From Parachlorella kessleri (taxonomy: Eukaryota > Chlorophyta > Trebouxiophyceae > Chlorellales > Chlorellaceae): a stretch of 21,583 bases of DNA. Each line of letters begins with the position of its first letter. The stretch's first letter is position 1. Both the position numbers and the translations under genes were made by a program. The notes below the pieces were generated by a model. It did no database searches and was not told the DNA's origin. It saw only the letters and a program-made list of their open reading frames with translations. The DNA lies in contig BBXU01002109.1 in the NCBI GenBank assembly GCA_001598975.1, positions 1-21,583 of the forward strand, given 5' to 3'. Positions 1-10,605 of this stretch are shown here, in pieces.

Positions 1-3000
1 ACTGTGGGGGACCACATTCCTTGCAACAGCCCAAGCTGGTGGCCCAAGGCCTTGTTGCACAGCAGACCACAATGTGGTAATCCCGATACACCAAAATGCT
101 TCAAGCAGTTGTACGTGGATGTGGCCCGTTACCTGTGCAGGGCGCCTTGCACACACCAAGGTATGAGCACACACTCCTGCCGGCCATCCCATGCAGGGCA
201 TGAGAAAGCACAGCCTTGGCCGCACCTTGGCATCAAACAGCGACTGCGGGGTGACACCGTAGCACAAGGCCCGAAGGTTGGAGGCTGCCGTCACAAACTC
301 CACAGCCAGGGCATCGTCCTTGTCAAACTGCAAAGGCAGGGATGAGTATTACACGGACTGCTCATGTGCCAGATGCGAAACCAGGCCATGGGTGGGGGAT
401 GATGGTGGGGTAATCCCACCATCAGTCTCCCCCATCTTGAAGCCACCAGCCAACTGACTCTGGCTGCCTTTCGGGACAGGCAGGAATCCATATGGGACAG
501 GGCAGCCCCACTGCCTGCGCATGGTGCTGGCCTTGCTATATTCACTACAATGGCGGCGGAGGACGTGTCTACTGTGTCAAACCCCTTCCCCTCCCAACAT
601 TTGCCAAACAGGTGGCAAGGCCCAGGGGGTAGCGACTCGTGCTTAGTCATTAACCCCAGGATGGGCCCGTGGGCTGCGTGATGGGATGTTATGCACATCT
701 GAGCTGCGGCCGGCCGCGCAACAGCATACACAGCTGGTGCGGGGTGTGCTACGGCCCTTCCAGCGCCAATTGCCCCGCCGTGCGTGTCACACAGCACAAT
801 GTGTGTTTGTGCTGTCACGCAGAAACTTTTGCCGCCCCTTGCCCTCCCGCCATACAAATCCATAAACCTCATATGAAATACACTCTCCAACACACCTGTG
901 CACTGCCCACTTCGCTGGGCCGCCGGTCGTAGAACAGCCGCACCGCCTCCAGAAACACTGAGGCACACTGCCGCAGGTCCCACACCGCGTGGGGGTTGGC
1001 CAGGCCGAGGGACTTGCAGGCGCTGGGCGCCTCGCTGGCTGCTGCTGGAAGGGAGGCAACGGGGGGCACAAGTGACACCCAGGTAAGTGTGGGAGCAACT
1101 CTCAGCGTCGGTTATGAGACTGCTGGGAGCGCGCTGGACCCAGGGGGAGGGATACATGCATGTTCAAAGTGCTCATGGGAGGCAGCTGCGGACACATAGC
1201 ACGTAACCACCTGTGACTATGTCCTGCAACACTTTATTTAAGTCAAACTGCCGCAAGGCCGCCAAAGACTTCCAAGGAGTCAAGCCACATCAACTGTCAG
1301 ATGCAGCCGAACATGACCACAGGCTTCCTTCTGTCAAAGGCGTGCATGCCCCGCGCCCCCACCTGTGATGTTGCCATTCTGCTGCAGCGGCGGCGCTGCA
1401 CCATTGGATAGAGCTGAAACAGCGCCATTAGACCCTTCCAGAATCTCATCCAAGTGCAGCGGGGTGGGCGGCCGGCGGGCGTGCCAAAGGCTGTCCACCT
1501 TCAGCAGGCTCTCGATATCGGTGCCATACACGCGCCTGCATGCAAGCCAGGGTGCAGGTCAGGACATCATATGTGACCTCCTTTCAGGCCGCAGACTCCC
1601 TGAAGGGGGCTATGCTGAAGCAAGCTCAAGCTTGGGAAACCTACGGCAGGGCAGCCATTGGAGCTGCACTGGCCGGGTTGCAGCCCCACACAAGATGACA
1701 ACCCCAAGCCTTGTTTCAAAATTGAGATGTAAGCAGCCCACACAGCAGAAAGAGCACAAGCCCACTGGCGGCTCTCAGGCTAGCAGCTAGGTGTCCAAGC
1801 TCTTGCCTGAAGATGCGTGCTGCAAAGTCGCTGCTGCTCTCCCCCTCCCGCTTGGCATAAAACGACGGGTCCTCCCTCTCGCCAGGCGCAGCGTCCCCAG
1901 CGCCATTCCCCTCACCCTCCTTGCCTGCCAGGAGTGGCAGCAGTACAAACGTCAGATTGCGGTCTCGCTGCCTACATACCCCCTGGCTGACTGCCTTGCC
2001 CTCAGCAGTCGTGCGAAGAGGCACAACACCGGGTCGCAGCGTGAGCTTAGATGAGCCATGAGTGCCCCATGCAGATCTTACAGAAGGGCTAACATACACG
2101 CACGCTCAGTTTGGGCTACAGGTGCAACACCTGTCCGGAGGGCAGCGTGCCCCAAACACCCCAGCAGCACAGCACAGAGCCCTGGCCCCCACCACACACC
2201 AGACAGGGTACTAATCTTGACTCACCGCCGCTGTCATCCAGGTCGGTGACGGCCTCTGGCCCGCCAAAGAGCCGCGGGAAGAGCAGGTCCTTGGCCCACA
2301 CCACGCAGTGGATGGGCTTGTCGGGGGTGTTGCGGATGGTGCAGACCGGGTACGACTTGGGGGCCGGCTTGGGGGCACACTCGTAGCACTCTGTCTCGCC
2401 GCGGACGTGCACCGTGCACTGCACACACAGGAAGGAGTGGCGGCGCGCTGGCAGCATGGGGTCGTGCCACTACGCAACCAGGGAGCAAGAAGCAAACGCT
2501 GCAGGAGACCTGCCGCACAATGGGACGACATCAGATTTATTCATGCCAGCTGCATCCAACCACCTTCCGCTCACCCAACATCGGCATGCGGCACTGCCTG
2601 GGTACTCATCCCACCTGCCCCTCCGGTCAATCCTACTAGAATGACCTGCAACCCCACACAACACAGAACCGTCCACCTGACCTCGCCCTTCATCCCTAAC
2701 CCGAACACGCCAGCAACGGCACCTCAGCCGTGCCCAACAAACCAACTCTCCAGGTCCCGAACCTGTTTCTCTCACAAAGGCCAACGCACCAGACACGACG
2801 CCAACACGCTCCTCACACCTGTCCCTTGTACCCCGCCGTCCCCGACTCCACGAGAGGCACCCCCGCCGCCAAGCACAGCCGATTCACATGGCGCCTGGCT
2901 TCCAGGTTGTCCAGCCCGTTCAACACCAGGTCAAAGCGCTGGAAGAAGTCAAGGCCGTACTGCGGGTCCTTGACATTGCCCTGCAGTGGCGTGAGAAGAC

Positions 3001-3999
3001 GCCAGGGATCGGCTGCCATCAAGTGTGGCTGTACCGGTCCGGGTGAGGCAGCAAGGCTGTGGGGAGCGGGGCGCCCTGCTAGCTTGCAGGAGGGTCGCGC
3101 ACAGGTCTCAGCAACAGCAAGCAACGCGATGCGGTTTGAGGAAGGGTCTGGAGAGATGCGGAGCGGGCGCGGGCCAAGCGCAGGGCCTGCTCGCTCGAGA
3201 CCCCACGCAAGCATGATAGGTATTGGGTACACCGAGCAGGCTGCGCCGAGCGAGCATAGCGTGCCAGAAGCGATCTACCTGGACTACAGAACTTTGCAAG
3301 GCCCGTCTCAGTCCCACCTGATGAGCTGTGATGTTCATGCCCTTCCGCATGGACTTCACCGCCTCAGCTGCCACCGCCGCCTTGCTGGACCCAACATGCC
3401 GCTTGCGGAACAAGAACTGGCGGTTCAGGTTGCTGGTCTCTATGGTGTCTAAGTCAACCTGCGCTTTGGAGTCAGCGTCGGCACTGAGGGGCACTGGGGT
3501 GCAGTGGGAGTGGTGCGGAGTGCGTTAGGGTGCAAGGTGGGACGTAGTTGAACATGGAGAGTCCACGGAAGAGAGAGCCGGTCCCTGGACTCGGAAGCAA
3601 ATCTCCTTAAGGAATTGGTGAAAGCAGCGCGCTTGCCCCACCACCGCGTTCTCACCACGTCTATATGGTTGAAGCCGGTCATTGCGAGGGTCTTGAGCAG
3701 CTCGCACCCTATCCCGCCCGCTCCTACTGCCAGTACCTTGGCGTTTGCCACCTGCAAACCCACCAGCTTGCCCACATAGTGACGTTGGAGGATACCACGG
3801 TGACCGTGGAAGTACTGCAAATGGCTCCTGGCACCCAGGGCCATTGGAGTGAGCAAGCCGTGCTGAGGCCGTGTGAGACGCCACAGCAAAGTTTGATACT
3901 GCATAAGTCCAAGATCCCAGGCCTCACCTTGTCACGCAGCTCGGCTGATGTAGCAGCCTGAGGCCAGCTGAGCTCAGCCGGTGAGGCCTGACCAAACAT
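1..3999 (-). CDS. UBA2: SUMO-activating enzyme E1 subunit 2 (UBA2/SAE2), partial at C-terminus
   Basis: Catalytic half of the SUMO E1: it adenylates SUMO with ATP, takes it as a thioester and passes it to UBC9, mainly in the nucleus. Exons: 3999-3928, 3751-3656, 3458-3318, 2980-2819, 2418-2226, 1924-1807, 1535-1363, 1044-896, 327-226, all phase-consistent (402 codons). Visible: nucleotide-binding GAGGIGCE (residues 34-41), NLNRQFLF (66-73), LNGLDN (123-128), first zinc pair CYEC (C168, C171), and CTIRNTP with the thioester cysteine C183. Conserved [15 protein letters not shown] begins the last exon. The second zinc pair, ubiquitin-fold domain and C-terminal tail must lie left of the window; 1-225 is intron. 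The start at 3999 gives a short N-terminus directly before the Rossmann fold, as in the family; an in-frame ATG at 4056 would add 19 residues. The intron after 1807 starts with GC. Related E1s (UBA1, UBA3) are less likely because linker and motifs match UBA2 best. Confidence 0.95.
1805..1807 (-). other. Non-canonical GC-AG intron donor in UBA2
   Basis: On the minus strand the sixth exon ends ...ATCTTCAG at 1807 and the intron begins GCAAGA; no GT nearby keeps the frame. AG|GCAAG is the classic strong context for the minor GC-AG intron class. Joining to 1535 completes an AGG codon and gives IFRRVYGTD, which fits the family's alignment at this position (human LFKDDI-type region). Confidence 0.8.
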
Positions 4000-4392
4000 G
4001 ATACACCTAGCGCCCACAGTCCTACTAGCTAGGAGCGCTAGGTAATGCCTCCTCACGTTGATTCCCTGTATATGCAGCGTTTTTCATTTAACTGTGTTTG
4101 GTGGCTCCCGCCGTTGTCGCGCCCTGCCAGCTGGCAGTGTTGGGCCGAAATTGTGGCAGGAACCCTGCCGCAGTGCCGCCGCTGCGAGTATTGCAGCAGA
4201 AGAGGGTGGTACACACTAGGGCGGCTTCGCTTGCTGTATTCCCAGTGTTGTGTGTCGACCCCTGAGGCGCCACCGTAGCCCTAAAGTCCCGTTCCTGTGC
4301 CCGGTAACTGATTGTCACGCACTCGAGGGACCTCTGACCATTTTCGACTTGAGAATCGGCAAACTGGCACCATCGGCGAGCCGCTCATAGCC
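4000..4392. promoter_or_regulatory. Divergent intergenic region (UBA2 / coiled-coil gene)
   Basis: About 390 bp separates the UBA2 start codon (minus strand) from the proposed start of the next gene (plus strand), so both promoters and 5' UTRs must lie here. I see no convincing TATA box or known upstream element. The plus-strand boundary depends on the uncertain start of gene 2. Confidence 0.5.
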
Positions 4393-6006
4393 ATGACAGA
4401 GGGCACCAAGGCAGCAGGAGGACCTGGCAGGCAAGCCGACCATGAAAGGCCAGAGATGGTCTGGTCAGCCGCTTGGATAGCTTCTCAGCGATGTTTTAGT
4501 TTCAGATCGAGTTTGTACCGCTCCTGCCTGTTTGTTGGGAAGCGAGCAGGGTGCCAGGCTGCAACCCAGGCATACCCAAACCCGAACCCGAACCCTTTGA
4601 GGTCTCATTTGGGCTGTATGACTGCAGCTTGTACACGAGCTTGGTTATAAACATGCCTTGGGTCCGTGGTGTGCAGGCCAGGTCTGAAGCGCAGGCGGAG
4701 GCGGCCGGGCTCTCCAAGCAGCAGTGAGGAGGGCACGTCAGATGAGTCATACGACTACCAAGACACAAGGTGCGGGCTTGGAACAGGCTGAGAGCTGAAT
4801 ACTTCACCCTGTACATGCTGCCACTTGTCTTCTACTGCAGCACCTTTAGCCTGCATCACTCCTGCGGTGGTGTACTGCTTGGGGCCCCTGGAGGGTGCCA
4901 CGGGCACCCACACATCTGCGCATGCTGCATCAGAAGCTATTAGTAAAGGTTTCCCTCGGCTCCTGGCACGCAGCTCTGTAGAGGATGAAGACGATGACTA
5001 CGAGGAAAGCAAGGGCAGGCGGCGGGGTGCCAAGGCCCGGAAGGAGGCAAACAGGGAGCTGGGGGGGTTGGCGGGGAAAATTCACAGGGGTCCCAGGGGT
5101 GGCGGTGGCGGCAGCGGCAGCGGCAGGAAAGGGGGCGGCCCGGGCAGCAGCGGCCAGGGCGGGCAACAGATGGACGCAGAGGAGGCGGCAGAACAGCAAA
5201 CAAGCGCGGGGACCGCCAAGGGGCGCCAGAGGAGGACACAGGTGCGGCAGCAGATTGCCAGTCATGCAGCAGACCAGCTTTATAGCCAGTTCTGTGAGTG
5301 GGAGGGGACCACCACGGGTCCAGATGTGCTCTTCAGCACTGGGCTGTGCATACGCAGCTAATGGGGGTTTAGGTTCAATTGCACATGACAAGAAGGGGTC
5401 AGACAGCAGTGTGGCGGGTGCCAGCTGCGCCAATTAGCAAAGCAGGGGGTAGGAAAACGAGTGGGCAAGCACGCATTGCTGCACTTACGCTGCAGGACAT
5501 GCATGCACTCCGGGGCACTCACTCACCCTGACACCTGCCGTGCTGTGCGGTGCTGCGCAGCGTGTGGAGGACATGCTTGAAGAGGTGGCAGAGGTGGAGA
5601 GAGAGATCGTGGAGCTGATGCCGCAGGTTGAGGCGTGGAGGAGGAAGCATCAAGGTGGGTGCTGGGAAGAAAGGGTAGCCTTGGGGAGCGGGATCGTGTG
5701 CGTGTGGGTGGGGTGGTGGGTGGGGGGAGCAGGGGGTTGTCTGCTCTGGGGTTGATGGGATCATGCAGCTTGACCGCACGGCCTGGTAGCTGTGCTTCTG
5801 TTAGGAGCGCAGTGCTGATGCCTGGGGTTGTTAACCTTCTTCGACTTGCTGGCCACACTAGCGCAGTGTTGATCCCGAGCTCGACATTGTTGTGGTTGTG
5901 TACAGACCTGGTAGCCACCAACGAGGTCCTGCGTGAACAGCTGGCATCTTTGAGCGGCCAGCCGCCGCCGCACCAGCACCAGCGGCTGCAAACAGTGGTC
6001 GAGTGA
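4393..6006 (+). CDS. Unrecognised charged low-complexity protein with C-terminal coiled coil
   Basis: Not recognised. Proposed exons: a 5' exon from the ATG at 4393 (donor unresolved, perhaps near 4549), 4677-4769, 4974-5241, 5561-5654, 5906-6006. The 4769/4974 and 5654/5906 joins are phase-consistent. The protein has an Arg run with a Ser/acidic tract, then an acidic DEDDDYEE stretch, a basic KGRRRGAKARKEANREL segment, a Gly/Ser-rich linker, a Glu/Gln-rich part, and a roughly 45-residue coiled coil starting RVEDMLEEVAEVEREIVELM. Hydrophobic a/d residues keep register across the last intron, which supports that join, and an Asn sits at one a position. Exon 3 could instead end at the strong GTGAGT donor at 5294, but this does not join in frame to 5561 without another exon. 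A nuclear or chromatin role is only a guess from composition; a bZIP basic region is not present in recognisable form. Confidence 0.6.
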
Positions 6007-6350
6007 TGCTGTGCATGCTTCGATAGAATTGCCCATGTGGCGCTGGTAGGCCAGCAGCAGCGACTGCAAACTGAACAGATGCACAGCAGCTCTCATGCCG
6101 TGGGTAGAATGCGCGCCCTGGCGTGAGAGGAATACGATGCAGTACTTCTTTCAAAGCTCCCCCGATACATGGGTCTTCCTAATGCATGCTGAGGGTAGTG
6201 CTCGTCGGGTAAAGTTCCACAATCGTTTCTGTACAGCACTTGCTCAAGCCTGTGTACTCACATTCAGCATTTCTCCTCTGCCGCTCTACACTTTGTGCAA
6301 CCGGGAAGTAGCTATGCCCTGTTGCTTGTAATCCTGCCTCTTGTAACTGC
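6007..6350 (+). other. 3' UTR of the coiled-coil gene
   Basis: This follows the TGA at 6004-6006 and contains no conserved coding signal. It ends near two TGTAA words, giving a plausible 3' UTR of about 330-350 bases. Confidence 0.55.
6327..6346 (+). terminator. Polyadenylation signals (TGTAA x2)
   Basis: TGTAA occurs at 6327-6331 and again at 6342-6346, about 320-340 bases after the stop codon of the plus-strand gene. TGTAA is the known polyadenylation signal of chlorophycean algae; cleavage would be expected some 10-20 bases further on. Confidence 0.6.
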
Positions 6351-6780
6351 AGGACACGTGCAATAATGTTGGGCTTCTGTTAGCGGTGCTTCTCTCTTCG
6401 GTTAGCGTTGTACCTGCAGAATTTGTCAAGCTCCTACTAGAGTAGGCTTTGCCCCCCTTCTTGCGCCTTGCCTTTTGCTTTCATGCCATAACCTGATGTA
6501 TATGAACGGCTGCAGCTTACGTCTGCAGACTTGATGCTTTGATCGCTGTCACACATTGCAAGTGCTGATGTAAGGATAGATCCTGGCCGCGCTGCTGACC
6601 ACGGCATGCCTTTGCCGCCATCCCTCATGAATCTGAAGCACAGCCAACATTATATCCCGATACAACCATTAGTGTCGCTCAGTAATTGTATCTGCGGGTT
6701 GCCTTGAGCGGGCCTGGGCGGCCGACAGAGATGTTCTAGGTACCCTTATGAATTTCTGAACTGCTTAAGGATCACAGGCC

Positions 6781-6838
6781 TGATAGCTGCAAGCTGTCGG
6801 GCCGGCATTGTGATAGCTGCAAGCTGTCGGGCCGGCAT
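6781..6838. repeat. Two-copy tandem repeat, 30-bp period
   Basis: TGATAGCTGCAAGCTGTCGG begins at 6781 and again at 6811. The 28 bases of the second copy are identical to the first, followed there by a TG spacer. The copies contain no gene. Confidence 0.95.
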
Positions 6839-6921
6839 AAAGGCTGCCCTCACTCAATTGACTCAAGGTAGCATTCCCACGTGCTGAGCTGCTGCCAGCA
6901 GTGGTGACCACACAAGGCTTT

Positions 6922-6926
6922 TTACA
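6922..6926 (-). terminator. Candidate polyadenylation signal for AMMECR1
   Basis: TTACA on the plus strand is TGTAA on the minus strand. It is the first one I find downstream of the AMMECR1 stop, but it implies a 3' UTR of about 1.45 kb. That is long, so a variant signal closer to the stop is possible. Confidence 0.3.
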
Positions 6927-8369
6927 GCTGCGCAAGCTCCGCTTCAAACCACACTGCTACTTGCCTGATAGTATCTTCACGTTAAGTGCCACAGCCCCCC
7001 AACTAGGCCTGCATGTCATCTGAGCTGCAGCTCACTTCCCCTAAAGCACACCTATGGTAGGCTGCCCTTCGAGCACCAGTCTCATGGCTATACAAGTCAA
7101 GCTGCCAAGCTAAACCCGCCTATTGCATATGCTACACTGGCGCCCACCCAGACAAGATAGAAGGGGACCATAGTACTGCTCAGGTTGGAGAGCAGCAGGA
7201 GAATTTCAATAAAAGAGCAGAGGGGTGGTGGTGTACAATGAATAGAGGCAGAAACACGCACAAATACAAAAAGGAGGCACATATATTTTGGCCGGGGATA
7301 GAGCGCAGTTCTCTGGAGGTCAGTAAGTTCCAGATCCCCCTCACTACGCCCCTGCCTAGTAGGAGGCCGCACAACATGTCCAAGCCCGCACACCCCCGCC
7401 CAGACACCACTGCTTCCTAAGCACCTAGTAGCAGAGCTAGACTACAACAACTGTAATAGCGCACACTAAAATGCCGTAGGGCTAGAAAGGGGCCCCCTAC
7501 TTCCCTGTCCACTGCTCCAACCATAGTTGACCTATGTATACACAGCAGCCACCAGCGCCCTGCTACCTGCCTCGCTGCTACCAGGGCCACTCTTATTATG
7601 GCGAGGTCCTCGTAATGCATATCGCTCACACGAGGAAACTCGGCCTTGTCCCCGGACACCTTTTCCCTACCTCTCCCCTGTCAGCAATGAGTGCTATCAA
7701 CAGATGCAAGGACGTGTCACCTGTACACAAAAGCAAAGCCCTACGCCGCCCCGCCTTGCTTGCCAGACTGGGAAGAGGTCCCTTGCTTTCTGTACCAGGG
7801 TCGACCTGGTGCAAGACGCAGCGCAACAGCGGCACCCATGGCGGTGCTCCTGCCCCAACAGGCGCACCAGCTACACTGCCAGCTAGGCAACCACAGGCGT
7901 CTGAGGGGCCTCCTCAACCCCTCACAAGCCGCCAGCGCCAGACCCCAAGCAACACGCCAGGCGCCTGAGCAAGGCCGTGGCCTCATTCTTGTTCCGCTCT
8001 GGCCAACCGACGACCAAGCCCTCAGATGACCCGGCCACTCCTACAGATGCTCTACTGTCAGCCGAACTCCCCTCCTCTCTGTCCCCGCCACCCACGCCAT
8101 CTGTGCCTCTCACTCCACCCACCGCGTCCACTCCTTGCGGCGGGTGCGGACCGCTGGTGCCAACAGCTGCCGCCACGAAAGCTCCACTGCTGTTGCTGGC
8201 GCACCCGGCGCCGCGCTCGCCTCTTGGCAGACCTTCAGCAGCATGATTGCCACTGGGACCGCTGCCTGGCATCATCCTAGTTGCTCCTGCAGCTGCTGCG
8301 GCGGCGGCGGGCCGGCCATGCTGCCCGTTTGCACCAAACTTGCTGCGCCTGGCGCTAGAGGGGCTGCCA

Positions 8370-10270
<1,901 letters not shown>

Positions 10271-10605
10271 GGCTGCCAACAAAGCCAAGGTGCTGGGCCA
10301 CCGCGGGTCAGTGTGCTCAGTGCGGGTTGGGTTGACTGAGCAGGTGCAAGCAGATGCACCGTGCCCAGGTCTTAGGCACAGAGCGGGGCCCTGAAAGTTA
10401 TGACTACTGCAAGGTGCCAGCCGCGGGAACAAGCTCTACTTTGGGCCCAGCCCGTGACGCACATGCCAGGCCCCCAACTGCCCCCTAAAGTGCCCCCAGG
10501 GTGTCTGCTTTCGATTCGTGATAGGGGCAACCTAACACTGTGTAGACCCTGCGTGGGCAGCAGCCTCTCTTTCCAGCCAGGCCTCATGGTGCTGTATTAA
10601 CATCC
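10271..10605. promoter_or_regulatory. Divergent promoter region (AMMECR1 / ankyrin kinase)
   Basis: Only about 335 bp separates the start codons of AMMECR1 (minus) and the kinase (plus), so the two 5' UTRs and promoters share this segment. I see no clear TATA box; GCTGTATTAA at 10591-10600 is too close to the ATG to serve as one. The kinase ATG sits in ACATCCATGC. Confidence 0.55.

Larger units (their letters stand above)
6351..8369. other. Convergent intergenic stretch without a recognisable gene
   Basis: About 2 kb lies between the 3' ends of the coiled-coil gene (+) and AMMECR1 (-). Open frames here are short or low complexity, and I recognise no domain, tRNA or transposase. It holds a 30-bp tandem repeat at 6781-6838, a minus-strand TGTAA (plus TTACA) at 6922-6926 and a plus-strand TGTAA at 7452-7456. 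The part from about 7,900 to 8,369 is GC-rich and open in a frame that differs from AMMECR1's. Much of the stretch may be the AMMECR1 3' UTR. Confidence 0.5.

Noticed and set aside
291..1157. Long minus-strand open frame over UBA2
   Set aside because: It covers parts of introns and exons in a frame different from the conserved UBA2 sequence and resembles nothing known; GC-rich DNA keeps it open by chance.
2308..3452. Plus-strand open frames rich in Pro/Thr/Arg
   Set aside because: They are antisense to UBA2 exons and introns, with no domain and no splice-consistent extension.
4974..6006. bZIP transcription factor for the coiled-coil gene
   Set aside because: The coiled coil is not directly preceded by a basic region with the N-x7-R spacing; the basic stretch is far upstream behind a Gly-rich linker.
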